A stretch of 64,000 nucleotides of DNA from Gracilibacillus massiliensis (GTDB lineage Bacteria; Bacillota; Bacilli; Bacillales; Amphibacillaceae), in the NCBI RefSeq assembly GCF_001458115.1, contig NZ_CZRP01000011.1, positions 620,001 through 684,000 on the forward strand. Reading direction: 5' to 3'. Made by a program: the position numbers and the translations under genes. Each line of letters starts with the position of its first letter. The stretch's first letter is position 1. Under the pieces are notes generated by a model, which was given only the letters and a program-made list of their open reading frames with translations, was not told where the DNA came from and did not search any database. Positions 17,448 through 28,294 of this stretch are shown here, piece by piece.

Positions 17448-18311
17448 TCACCCCGTTTTTAAACGATGCTTTCGATTCTTTGCTTTTTCTATGACGTTTT
17501 TCGTTAAAATAGTTGCTATTAATAAAAAGATTAATAGCATTACAATCGTTCCACCTGGAGGTATTTCTAAATAGTAACCAGATATCAGACCGAAAATAAC
17601 GGATACTTCTCCATATATTATCGCATAAATAATCGTTTGTTTAAATCCTTTTGCAATTCGAATACTAGATGCTACTGGTAAGGTCATTAAAGCAGAAACC
17701 AGTAACACGCCTACAATTCGTATGGATGCGGCAATTACTAAGGCTGTTAACACAATGAAAACAAAATGAATTCTTTTAGCGTGAATGCCGGTAACAACAG
17801 CTTGTTCCTCGTCAAATGATAATAAAAATAGCTCTTTATATAATAAGAAAATAACGAGACATACGATTACTGCGATAATAAGAATGCTATATAAATCTTG
17901 TCGACTGACAGCTGAAACAGAGCCAAATAGGTAATTGTATAAGTCTGTATTAAAACCATTTGCAATTGAAATAAAAATGACACTTAGCCCAACGCCACCA
18001 GATAAAATAATAGGGATTGCTAATTCCTGAAAAGCAGTATAAACTCTTCGTAATCTTTCCACTAATACAGAACCGATAATGGAAAAGCCAAGTCCGGAAT
18101 AGAAGGGTGTAATTAACATGGCACCTGTTTTCTTTTCTAAAAGCAGTCCGAAAGCGATACCTGCAAGTGTAACATGTGATAAAGCATCAGCTATTAATGA
18201 TAATCTGCGAACCACGATAAAAGCACCTAAAAGAGGTGCGATAATTCCAATTATAATACCAGTGATAAAAGTGTTTCTTAAAAACTCATATTCTAATAAA
18301 TTCAATAACAT
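17448..18311 (-). CDS. znuB: Zinc ABC transporter permease ZnuB/AdcB
   Basis: A 287-residue ABC-3 family permease with seven or eight membrane helices. Family motifs are [23 protein letters not shown] near 32-55 and [15 protein letters not shown] near 215. It carries zinc (or possibly manganese) inward together with the ATPase encoded 15 bp upstream. The zur gene 4 bp downstream supports zinc. The substrate-binding lipoprotein ZnuA/AdcA is not in the window, so it must be encoded elsewhere. Confidence 0.85.
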   Translation of the reverse strand: MLLNLLEYEFLRNTFITGIIIGIIAPLLGAFIVVRRLSLIADALSHVTLAGIAFGLLLEKKTGAMLITPFYSGLGFSIIGSVLVERLRRVYTAFQELAIPIILSGGVGLSVIFISIANGFNTDLYNYLFGSVSAVSRQDLYSILIIAVIVCLVIFLLYKELFLLSFDEEQAVVTGIHAKRIHFVFIVLTALVIAASIRIVGVLLVSALMTLPVASSIRIAKGFKQTIIYAIIYGEVSVIFGLISGYYLEIPPGGTIVMLLIFLLIATILTKNVIEKAKNRKHRLKTG

Positions 18312-18326
18312 TTTTTTGTTCCTCCA

Positions 18327-19079
18327 TTAATGGTCATGTGTCACTAAATGCAAAGGATGACCATAAAAATCCGATAATTGATCCTTCGAAATCGAATGAA
18401 ATTCATTCGGATTTCCGTGGAAATGAAGTGTCTTATTTAAGCACGCTACTTTTGATGCATGATGTGTCATGGTTCCGATGTCATGTGTAACCAACAATAA
18501 GGTGATGTTCTGCTTATTTAATACATGTAATAAATCGAAAAACTTTTCAACATTTTCTGCGTCAACACCTACTGTGGGTTCATCTAAAATTAACAAACTG
18601 GGTTCACTAACTAATGCACGGGCAATAAAAATTCGTTGTTGTTGCCCACCAGAAAGGTCACCGATATTTTCAGAAAGGTAGTTTTCCATGCCAACCTTCT
18701 CAACGGCCTGGTGAATTTTTTCTTTGTCTTGTTTTGAAACTCTATGAAAGTAGCCCAGTTTTGACGTTAGGCCCATCGTTACAACTTCCTCAACTGTGGC
18801 TGGAAACCCTCTGTTAAATGCATTTGCTTTTTGTGATACATATCCTAATTTATTTTTTTGCTTGAATTTATCAATAGGTTTGCCAAATAAGTGAATCGAA
18901 CCATTTGTTGGTTTTGCCATCCCTAAAAGTAATTTAATTAAGGTGGTTTTACCACCACCATTGGGGCCAACTAAGCCAATAAAATCTCCTTCATTTATTG
19001 TGAAGTTTACTTTAGATAAGGCTTGACGATCACCATAATGAAAACTAACATTGTTCATTTCAACAATAGCTTTTGTCAT
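18327..19079 (-). CDS. znuC: Zinc ABC transporter ATPase ZnuC/AdcC
   Basis: A 250-residue ATPase with Walker A GPNGGGKTT near 39-47, ABC signature LSGGQQQRI near 137 and Walker B LLILDEP near 160. The C-terminus carries several histidines (HPLHLVTHDH), common in this family. It is the first gene of znuC-znuB-zur, and the Zur box upstream indicates zinc repression. Function is inferred from the ABC-3 permease partner and the adjacent regulator. Confidence 0.87.
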   Translation of the reverse strand: MTKAIVEMNNVSFHYGDRQALSKVNFTINEGDFIGLVGPNGGGKTTLIKLLLGMAKPTNGSIHLFGKPIDKFKQKNKLGYVSQKANAFNRGFPATVEEVVTMGLTSKLGYFHRVSKQDKEKIHQAVEKVGMENYLSENIGDLSGGQQQRIFIARALVSEPSLLILDEPTVGVDAENVEKFFDLLHVLNKQNITLLLVTHDIGTMTHHASKVACLNKTLHFHGNPNEFHSISKDQLSDFYGHPLHLVTHDH

Positions 19080-19115
19080 TTTATAATCTCCTTGTAACTA
19101 GAACTTATAAGTATT

Positions 19116-19140
19116 TTATCGTAACCATTACGGTTTGTAA
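19116..19140 (-). promoter_or_regulatory. Zur operator upstream of znuC
   Basis: TATCGTAACCATTACGGTTT is close to the inverted Bacillus Zur consensus ATCGTAAT-N-ATTACGAT. It is about 40 bp before the znuC ATG, in the expected promoter region, and fits zinc-dependent autoregulation through the zur gene of the same operon. Confidence 0.75.
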
Positions 19141-19185
19141 AATATATGATTTATTTAATGTAGACTTACCTATATTAATGAATTT

Positions 19186-19226
19186 AAAAAACCGGGCGAC
19201 TTAGTTAAAAGTGACTACCCGATTTT
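19186..19226 (-). terminator. Terminator after the CotF-like genes
   Basis: Read on the minus strand, CGGGTAGTCAC pairs with GTCGCCCG through an imperfect stem and ends in TTTTTTAAA. It insulates the coat genes from the znu operon. Confidence 0.65.
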
Positions 19227-19236
19227 GAATTTTTTT

Positions 19237-19566
19237 CTAGTGTTTTGGTAATTGTTGCTGATATTGCTGAAACTGTTGGTAGCTTTGTTGGCAAGTTTGT
19301 GCTGATTCTTGTTCTAAACTATACCAGCCATTTTTAAACATAAGATTATACAATTCTCGCTGACTATTTTGAGTATCCTCAAATATGTGAAGTATATCTT
19401 GATATAATGTTTGATTGCTGGCTTCATTTAGTGCAGTACTATAAGCTTGAGTAAAATATTTTTCTGTGGTCAGAATGTCGTTAATAAAATCACGATCGTT
19501 CATCGCTTGTGATTTAGGAATTTGAGTTTCTGGATTTTGGACCTTTGCATTATTCATTTGTTGCAT
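19237..19566 (-). CDS. CotF-family spore coat protein
   Basis: A 109-residue protein of the coat F family (YhcQ/YusN-like). The four-helix ferritin-like segment appears in NDRDFINDILTTEKYFTQAYSTALNEASN (read around residues 23-51), followed by a Gln-rich tail. It has a GAGGTGG ribosome site before ATG at 19566. It lies 11 bp after a smaller related gene, so the two form a pair and are probably expressed in the mother cell during sporulation. Precise coat location is unknown. Confidence 0.75.
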   Translation of the reverse strand: MQQMNNAKVQNPETQIPKSQAMNDRDFINDILTTEKYFTQAYSTALNEASNQTLYQDILHIFEDTQNSQRELYNLMFKNGWYSLEQESAQTCQQSYQQFQQYQQQLPKH

Positions 19567-19577
19567 AAGTTACCACC

Positions 19578-19826
19578 TCACATTAATTTTTTTTGGTTAT
19601 CCATTAAATGTTCCAATAAGATATTATAGTGTTTTTCATGCATTTGGCATGTCTTTTCAATTGTTTGTTTCACTTCTGGAATCGAACAATTTTCTGCAAA
19701 AAAATGTGCTTTATTAGCAGCATTTAGGTTCCATGAAAGCATATCGGTTAAATATAGATGATCCTTTGTGCTAATCATTTTAGGTGGTTGGGTCATTGCT
19801 TGATTTTGCTGTTGTTCAAAGGGCAT
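19578..19826 (-). CDS. Small CotF-like spore coat protein
   Basis: An 82-residue helical protein. STKDHLYLTDMLSWNLNAANKAHFFAE followed by MHEKHYNILLEHL resembles the first helices of CotF-family proteins, and it precedes a full CotF-like gene by 11 bp. It starts after AGGAGGAAAC. The N-terminus is Gln-rich. A coat role is inferred from neighbourhood and helix pattern rather than from a diagnostic motif. Confidence 0.65.
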   Translation of the reverse strand: MPFEQQQNQAMTQPPKMISTKDHLYLTDMLSWNLNAANKAHFFAENCSIPEVKQTIEKTCQMHEKHYNILLEHLMDNQKKLM

Positions 19827-19981
19827 TTTAGTTTCCTCCTCTGTTTATTGTCATTATAGCTTTTCATTAAAAAGAAAAACTATTCAAATATTGTGGCTAA
19901 TAACCATAATCAGCTAATTATTTGTTTTTAAAGTCTCTTTTCGATAAAATGAAAGCATCGAATCTGAGGGGAGAGTTCTAC

Positions 19982-20338
19982 ATGACTTTAAAGTTTTATT
20001 GGTACCCGAAGTGTGGGACGTGTCAAAAAGCAAAAAAATGGTTAGATCAACATCAGATTGCATATGATGCCATACATATTGTTGAAGAAACTCCAACTAA
20101 ATCTGAATTAAAGACAATTATTGAAAAAAGTCAATTACCATATAAAAAATTCTTTAATACCAGTGGAAAAAAATATCGCGAATTAGGACTGAAAGATAAA
20201 TTAAATGATGCAACTGAAGAAGAAATGCTTGAATATTTAGCTTCAGATGGTATGTTAATTAAACGACCGCTTACTGTTGGTGAGAATCGCGTTACGGTAG
20301 GCTTTAAAGAAGCTACTTTTGAACAAGAGTGGTTGTAA
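19982..20338 (+). CDS. yusI: Spx/ArsC-family protein, YusI-like
   Basis: A 118-residue thioredoxin-fold protein of the Spx/MgsR/ArsC-like group. It has a CxxC redox pair at C11/C14 (YPKCGTCQK) and the family tail LIKRPLTVGENRVTVGFKEATF. ATG at 19982 follows GAGGGGAG; the longer open frame upstream is not needed. It lies directly before gcvH, as yusI does in B. subtilis. The RNA polymerase-binding residues that define Spx itself cannot be confirmed, so YusI, whose role is unknown, is the safer name. Confidence 0.85.
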   Translation: MTLKFYWYPKCGTCQKAKKWLDQHQIAYDAIHIVEETPTKSELKTIIEKSQLPYKKFFNTSGKKYRELGLKDKLNDATEEEMLEYLASDGMLIKRPLTVGENRVTVGFKEATFEQEWL

Positions 20339-20377
20339 GAATAGTTAGAAATGAACAAATAATAGGAGGCAATTTAT

Positions 20378-20761
20378 ATGAGTTTACCTGAAAAGTATTT
20401 ATATTCGAAAGAACATGAATGGGTTAATCAAGAAGATGGTAAAGTACGGATAGGTATCACAGAGCATGCACAATCTGAATTAGGAGATATTGTCTTTATT
20501 GAACTTCCGGAAGTTGGAGACGAAATTAAGACAGACGAACCGTTTGGTAGCGCGGAATCTGTAAAAACCGTTTCCGAATTATATGCTCCTTTAAGTGGAA
20601 AAGTTGTTGAAGTAAACAGTGAATTAGAGGACAGTCCAGAGTTGGTAAATGAATCACCATACGATAAAGCCTGGATGCTTGTTGTTGAACCCAATAATCA
20701 GGCAGAGTTAGATGAACTGTTATCTGCTCAAGATTATGACGAAATGATTAATGAGGAATAA
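20378..20761 (+). CDS. gcvH: Glycine cleavage system H protein
   Basis: A 127-residue lipoyl-carrier protein. The lipoylated lysine is K63 in [15 protein letters not shown]. It shuttles the aminomethyl group between the P, T and L proteins of glycine cleavage. In Bacillaceae GcvH also relays lipoyl groups from octanoyl transfer to other enzymes. The other glycine cleavage genes are absent from the window, and no glycine riboswitch was seen, which fits the separate lipoyl-relay role. Confidence 0.95.
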   Translation: MSLPEKYLYSKEHEWVNQEDGKVRIGITEHAQSELGDIVFIELPEVGDEIKTDEPFGSAESVKTVSELYAPLSGKVVEVNSELEDSPELVNESPYDKAWMLVVEPNNQAELDELLSAQDYDEMINEE

Positions 20762-20807
20762 TAGTAATTAGCATTCGCTACCTAGTGAATGCTAATTTTT
20801 ATCTCGG

Positions 20808-20903
20808 CGTGAGTGAAAAGTGTCGCTAACACCATGATATTTTTTGCTGAACATAGTGGTTTTGCACCCACTGATGGAAGTCTCACTTTATCAGTAATAA
20901 ATT
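20808..20903. repeat. Short intergenic repeat (third family), copy A
   Basis: CCCACTGATGGAAGTCTCACTTTAT here recurs with one change at about 46275-46300, and both copies are preceded by a CGCTAACA segment and an inverted CAGTGGG arm. It looks like a small hairpin repeat unrelated in sequence to the two-hairpin family. Confidence 0.55.
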
Positions 20904-20970
20904 GCAAAGGTTTTTCCATAGAATGAACTAATAGCTTTTTGTTTTGAACAATGATGAAGTAGGTGATTCG

Positions 20971-21321
20971 ATGTCAATGCAAGAGAAAAAAGTGATTATA
21001 GTTGAAGGACGAACAGACAGAGATAAAGTTGCAAAATTACTTAATGAAGAGGTAGAAATTGTTTGTACGAATGGCACAATTAATGTAGAAAGATTAGAAA
21101 ACCTAATTGAAATGTATCATATGGACCATCGAGATGTATTTATTTTAGTAGACGAAGATAATGCAGGGAAGAAGCTTAGAAAACAATTGTCAAAAGAGTT
21201 ACCACATGCTGCGCACATATTTATTGATAAATCTTACCGTGAGGTAGCAGCCACTCCTGAATCAGAATTGGCTGTAGCCCTTGTTTCATCACATATTTTG
21301 ATAAATCCAAATTATTTATAG
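20971..21321 (+). CDS. yusF: Toprim-domain protein, YusF-like
   Basis: A 116-residue single Toprim domain. The signature is complete: VIIVEGRTDRDKV with the catalytic Glu near residue 10, and IFILVDEDNAGKK with the Asp-x-Asp pair near 60. Toprim domains coordinate Mg and act in primases, topoisomerases and the RNase M5 type; this short form is close to M5-like proteins such as YusF. ATG at 20971 has AGGTG upstream. It precedes the thioredoxin-like gene by 15 bp. Confidence 0.8.
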   Translation: MSMQEKKVIIVEGRTDRDKVAKLLNEEVEIVCTNGTINVERLENLIEMYHMDHRDVFILVDEDNAGKKLRKQLSKELPHAAHIFIDKSYREVAATPESELAVALVSSHILINPNYL

Positions 21322-21336
21322 CAAAAGGAGATTAAC

Positions 21337-21651
21337 ATGATTGAAGTGACAATAGATAGCTGGAAACAATTGGAGCGAGATGAAGAAAAAAAAGTTGTGT
21401 TTGTCCATACTCCTTTTTGTGCTACGTGCCAACTGGCGGAACGAATGCTTGCAATCATAGAAGAAGCCAAACCAAATCAATCTTTCTATCGATTGAACGC
21501 TTCATTCTTTCCTGAGTTTATGGAGAAAAATAAAATCGAAAGTGTTCCAGCCTTATTATTAGTGGAGCAAGGTATAGTTCGTGATCATATATATGCTTTT
21601 GAATCGGTGACCAATTTGCATGAAGTTTTAGAACAATGGCATCAATTATAG
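21337..21651 (+). CDS. yusE: Thioredoxin-like protein, YusE-like
   Basis: A 104-residue thioredoxin-fold protein with the redox pair C28/C31 in TPFCATCQLAERM and the cis-proline motif SVPALLL near 68. The active-site CATC differs from the CGPC of true thioredoxin. It is probably co-transcribed with the Toprim gene 15 bp upstream, as in B. subtilis yusE-yusF. The physiological substrate is unknown. Confidence 0.82.
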   Translation: MIEVTIDSWKQLERDEEKKVVFVHTPFCATCQLAERMLAIIEEAKPNQSFYRLNASFFPEFMEKNKIESVPALLLVEQGIVRDHIYAFESVTNLHEVLEQWHQL

Positions 21652-21827
21652 AGTAATTTAAAATATTTGGCAGTAAATTGTTATAAATATGATTAAACAT
21701 ATTCGTACTTGGGTATATCCTTTACAAACGATAGTTTATTGTGACAGATCATCTCTCAGGTTACTTGGTTGGATTGTGAGAAGATGTTACAATTACTATT
21801 GTCAAAAAAAGAAAGGATTGATTTATT

Positions 21828-22019
21828 ATTAGTGACCAACAGTTACATCTAAATTACACAACGGAGATGGAAAAAGCGATGCACCAATCACATGGTGTAG
21901 GGTATGCAGAGTATGGGCGTAAGCTTTCTCAAAGATTAGAAGTGGAAAGAGAACGAGAAATGAGCTACCGCGAAAGCCAAGAAGTTGTGAAGGATGTAGA
22001 GCGTTTAGTTCACAGATAA
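21828..22019 (+). CDS. Small hypothetical protein, possible ATT start
   Basis: A short frame ending at 22019 encodes a charged, helix-prone protein (MEKAMHQSHGVGYAEYGRKL, then SQRLEVEREREMSYRESQEV). If translated from ATT at 21828, 8 bp after AAAGGA, it has 63 residues; the first ATG, at 21867, gives 50 residues but has no spaced ribosome site. The segment before the ATG (SDQQLHLNYTTE) reads like coding sequence, which favours the earlier start. ATT is a known but rare start codon in Bacillus infC. A terminator follows 30 bp later. I do not recognise the family. Confidence 0.55.
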   Translation: MSDQQLHLNYTTEMEKAMHQSHGVGYAEYGRKLSQRLEVEREREMSYRESQEVVKDVERLVHR

Positions 22020-22050
22020 TCAGATCGTATATATAAGTAGTAATAAAATT

Positions 22051-22092
22051 AAAACAACAGTTGCTTTATAAATAAGTAGCTGTTGTTTTTTA
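22051..22092 (+). terminator. Terminator after the small ATT-start gene
   Basis: AAAACAACAG pairs with CTGTTGTTTT, with inner pairs around an AT-rich loop, and ends in a T run. Its presence supports a transcribed gene immediately upstream. Confidence 0.75.
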
Positions 22093-22129
22093 TTCGTAAT
22101 TAAATTTCAAAAGAAGCATAATTTTTTGC

Positions 22130-22670
22130 ATAAAAGCAGGATTATGCGATATAACTCTTGTGGTAATTATGAGATTTTAGAACTGCTTAACAACCACTTC
22201 GGCTTGTCGGCTTCCCTTTCCGCGGGATTTTTCTCCTCAGCTAACTTTTTAAGCAAAGTATGCTTAAAAAGTGGATCTTCGGATAAAAACGTCCCGCAGG
22301 AGTGAAAGCCGACGCCTTCGCTTTTTAATACTTTACAACTCCAGTAAGAATAATCATATTGCGTTATTCAACATAGTCAATGAATTTTCTTTAGCTTACT
22401 TACGATAATTAACAAAAGATGTTCATATCTGTAACAATCCAATATGCTAGCACTAGCTATCTTTGTAGAACTTCATTCAGCGAAGGCGGCCACTTCCACT
22501 CCTGTGGGATCGTTTTCCCTGAAGATCCACTTTTCCTTGCGGTTTTTGCATGGAAAAGTTAGCTGAAGGGAAAACCCCACGGAAAGGGAAGTGGGCAAGC
22601 CGAAGCGGTTACCACGCACATATACCTTTTCAAAATTGCTACCAAATTTGTGTCGTATAATCCTACTTAT
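22130..22670. repeat. Two-hairpin intergenic repeat unit (copy 2), left of the suf operon
   Basis: Terminal inverted repeats of the form AGGATTATGCGATATAAC and its complement bound two opposed hairpins. Inner stems are ACTTTTTAAGC/GCTTAAAAAGT on the left and CTTTTCC/GGAAAAG on the right, again with GCTA/GGATC. The central spacer, about 22370-22490, is nearly identical to the reverse complement of the spacer in the unit at 28.3-29.7 kb. The remainder of the gap up to sufC holds only the promoter noted separately. Confidence 0.85.
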
Positions 22671-22784
22671 ATGAATAGGTAGTTGATTCTTATGAATATA
22701 TATCATGGTTTTGTTATTATTTATTCCATATGTAAAATTATAGTATAGGAAATCTTTAATGATTGTAGGCTCATTTTATTAACG

Positions 22785-22814
22785 TTTATAGAGGATTGCT
22801 TTTTGTGGTATAAT
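22785..22814 (+). promoter_or_regulatory. Candidate sigma-A promoter of the suf operon
   Basis: TTTATA (22785-22790) and TATAAT (22809-22814) are separated by 18 bp, leaving a leader of about 150 bases before sufC. The -10 is perfect and the -35 weak. No regulator site was recognised. Confidence 0.5.
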
Positions 22815-22970
22815 ATCAAACGAAAATGTTATGAATCGTATAGTCTGAAACAACGGTAAATGGTTGATTATAGATTCGAAATAGTATAAGATTATAATGA
22901 GAATAAAGTGAGAATAGATTTAATTCCACTTCAAATCAAGAACAACTAAAAGCTTTGGAGGTATGTAGTT

Positions 22971-23756
22971 ATGGCAAGTTCTACTTTAGAAATTAAGGAT
23001 CTTCATGTTGAAATTGAAGGTCAGGAAATATTAAAGGGTGTTAATCTTACCATCAATGGTGGAGAATTCCACGCTGTAATGGGACCAAATGGTACCGGTA
23101 AGTCAACTTTAGCATCTGCAATCATGGGTCACCCGAAATATGAAGTGACACAAGGTCAAGTTCTTCTTGATGGTGAAGACGTATTAGAAATGGAAATAGA
23201 TGAACGTGCAAAAGCTGGTTTATTTTTAGCTATGCAATATCCAAGTGAAATCAGTGGTGTTACAACTTCTGACTTCCTACGCTCTTCTATTAATGCCCAT
23301 CGCGAAGAAGGCGATGAAATTTCTTTAATGAAATTTATCAAAGAAATGGATGAGGCAATGGATTACCTGGAAATGGATAAAAACATGGCGCAGCGTTACC
23401 TTAACGAAGGTTTCTCTGGTGGTGAGAAAAAACGTAACGAAATTCTTCAGCTAATGATGTTAAAGCCTGAAATTGCAATTTTAGATGAAATTGACTCTGG
23501 TCTAGATATCGATGCATTGAAAGTTGTTTCTAAAGGGATTAATAAATTACGTGATGAATCATTCGGTTGTTTAATCATAACGCACTATCAACGTCTATTG
23601 GATTACATTACACCAGATAAAGTACACGTAATGATGCAAGGACGCGTTGTTAAGTCAGGTGGCCCAGAATTAGCACAACGTTTAGAAGCTGAAGGCTATG
23701 ACTGGATTAAGCAAGAATTAGGTATCGAAGACGAAACAGTAGGACAAAAAGCGTAA
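22971..23756 (+). CDS. sufC: Fe-S cluster assembly ATPase SufC
   Basis: A 261-residue ABC-type ATPase of the SUF scaffold. Walker A is GPNGTGKST near 37-45, the signature is FSGGEKKR near 150 and Walker B IAILDEIDSGLD near 172. It binds SufB and SufD to drive opening of the SufBCD scaffold. It is the first gene of sufCDSUB, the main and essential Fe-S assembly operon of Bacillaceae, after a GGAGG ribosome site. Confidence 0.96.
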   Translation: MASSTLEIKDLHVEIEGQEILKGVNLTINGGEFHAVMGPNGTGKSTLASAIMGHPKYEVTQGQVLLDGEDVLEMEIDERAKAGLFLAMQYPSEISGVTTSDFLRSSINAHREEGDEISLMKFIKEMDEAMDYLEMDKNMAQRYLNEGFSGGEKKRNEILQLMMLKPEIAILDEIDSGLDIDALKVVSKGINKLRDESFGCLIITHYQRLLDYITPDKVHVMMQGRVVKSGGPELAQRLEAEGYDWIKQELGIEDETVGQKA

Positions 23757-23771
23757 GGTAGGAGGTATCGT

Positions 23772-26729
<2,958 letters not shown>

Positions 26730-26764
26730 GGCATGAAGAAATCCTAAATAGGAGGTAATTTAAT

Positions 26765-28162
26765 ATGGCTAAACAAGCACCTGAAATAGGCGAATATAAA
26801 TATGGCTTTCATGATCGTGATGTTTCGATTTTTCGTACTGAAAGAGGTTTAACTCGTGCAGTAGTAGAAGAAATCTCTCGCATGAAAGAAGAACCAGAGT
26901 GGATGTTAGAATACCGCTTAAAAGCATTAGAGCAATTTTACAAAAAACCCATGCCACAATGGGGTGGTGATTTACAAGAGTTAGATTTTGATGAAATTAC
27001 GTATTACGTAAAACCATCTGAACGCTCTGAACGTTCTTGGGATGAAGTACCTGATGAAATCAAACAAACATTTGATAAACTAGGTATTCCAGAAGCAGAA
27101 CAGAAATATCTTGCAGGTGTATCTGCCCAATATGAATCAGAAGTGGTTTATCATAATCTGAAAGAAGATCTTGAAGATTTAGGAATTGTCTTTAAAGATA
27201 CGGATACAGCATTAAAAGAAAACGAAGATCTTTTTAAAGAATACTTTGGTAAAGTTATTCCATCTGCAGATAACAAATTCTCTGCACTAAATTCTGCTGT
27301 TTGGTCTGGTGGCTCGTTCATCTATGTTCCAAAAGGAGTGAAGTGTGAAACACCACTTCAAGCATATTTCCGTATTAACTCGGAGAATATGGGGCAATTC
27401 GAGCGTACGTTAATTATTGTGGATGAAGGTGCTTCTGTACATTATGTAGAAGGTTGTACAGCACCAACATACACGACAAATTCATTGCACAGTGCCGTTG
27501 TGGAAATCTTCGTTAAGAAAGATGCTTATTGCCGTTATACAACAATTCAAAACTGGGCAAATAATGTTTATAACCTAGTTACAAAACGTGCTACATGTGA
27601 TGCGAATGCCACAATGGAATGGATCGATGGTAACATTGGTTCTAAGTTAACAATGAAATATCCAGCAATCATCCTAAAAGGTGAAGGTGCACGTGGTAAC
27701 ACACTATCTATCGCGTTAGCAGGTAAAGGACAACACCAACATGCAGGAGCTAAAATGCACCACCTAGCACCTAATACTTCTTCGACAATTGTTTCTAAGT
27801 CGATTTCAAAACAAGGTGGTAAGGTTTCTTATTTAGGAATGGTTCATTTTGGTCGTAAAGCAGATGGTGCACGTTCTAATATCGAGTGTGATACGTTAAT
27901 TATGGATAATAAATCTACTTCAGATACAATCCCGTATAATGAAATTCTTAATGACAATATTTCATTAGAACACGAAGCAAAAGTTTCAAAAGTATCCGAA
28001 GAACAATTATTCTATCTAATGAGTCGTGGTCTTTCGGAAGAAGAAGCGACTGAAATGATCGTAATGGGCTTTATTGAACCATTTACAAAAGAACTTCCAA
28101 TGGAATATGCGGTAGAAATGAACCGCCTAATCAAGTTCGAAATGGAAGGTAGTATTGGTTAA
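26765..28162 (+). CDS. sufB: Fe-S cluster assembly protein SufB
   Basis: The 465-residue main scaffold subunit of the SUF machinery. Conserved segments include [18 protein letters not shown] near 195-212, [13 protein letters not shown] near 268 and [24 protein letters not shown] near 400-423. It follows sufU by 35 bp with AGGAGG before the ATG. It is the last gene of sufCDSUB; a strong terminator follows. Confidence 0.96.
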   Translation: MAKQAPEIGEYKYGFHDRDVSIFRTERGLTRAVVEEISRMKEEPEWMLEYRLKALEQFYKKPMPQWGGDLQELDFDEITYYVKPSERSERSWDEVPDEIKQTFDKLGIPEAEQKYLAGVSAQYESEVVYHNLKEDLEDLGIVFKDTDTALKENEDLFKEYFGKVIPSADNKFSALNSAVWSGGSFIYVPKGVKCETPLQAYFRINSENMGQFERTLIIVDEGASVHYVEGCTAPTYTTNSLHSAVVEIFVKKDAYCRYTTIQNWANNVYNLVTKRATCDANATMEWIDGNIGSKLTMKYPAIILKGEGARGNTLSIALAGKGQHQHAGAKMHHLAPNTSSTIVSKSISKQGGKVSYLGMVHFGRKADGARSNIECDTLIMDNKSTSDTIPYNEILNDNISLEHEAKVSKVSEEQLFYLMSRGLSEEEATEMIVMGFIEPFTKELPMEYAVEMNRLIKFEMEGSIG

Positions 28163-28200
28163 TTGTCATTAACCAGTTGATGTATATAATATTTAAAATA

Positions 28201-28240
28201 AAAGGTAACGAGTTCATAACGATCTCGTTACCTTTTTTTG
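28201..28240 (+). terminator. Terminator of the suf operon
   Basis: AAAGGTAACGAG pairs with CTCGTTACCTTT over an 11-base loop and ends in seven T residues. Confidence 0.9.
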
Positions 28241-28294
28241 TACATTAGAAAAGCAAACAGGATTCCCAAAACGCATTCCATCTAATTAATGTAC

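Noticed and set aside
20762-20970. Possible glycine riboswitch near gcvH
   Set aside because: The sequences before and after gcvH lack the conserved riboswitch core; upstream spacing to yusI is only 40 bp.
21571-21700. CRISPR or other regularly spaced repeats in the accessory gaps
   Set aside because: The only regularly spaced array in the window is the 52-bp minisatellite, which has no unique spacers.
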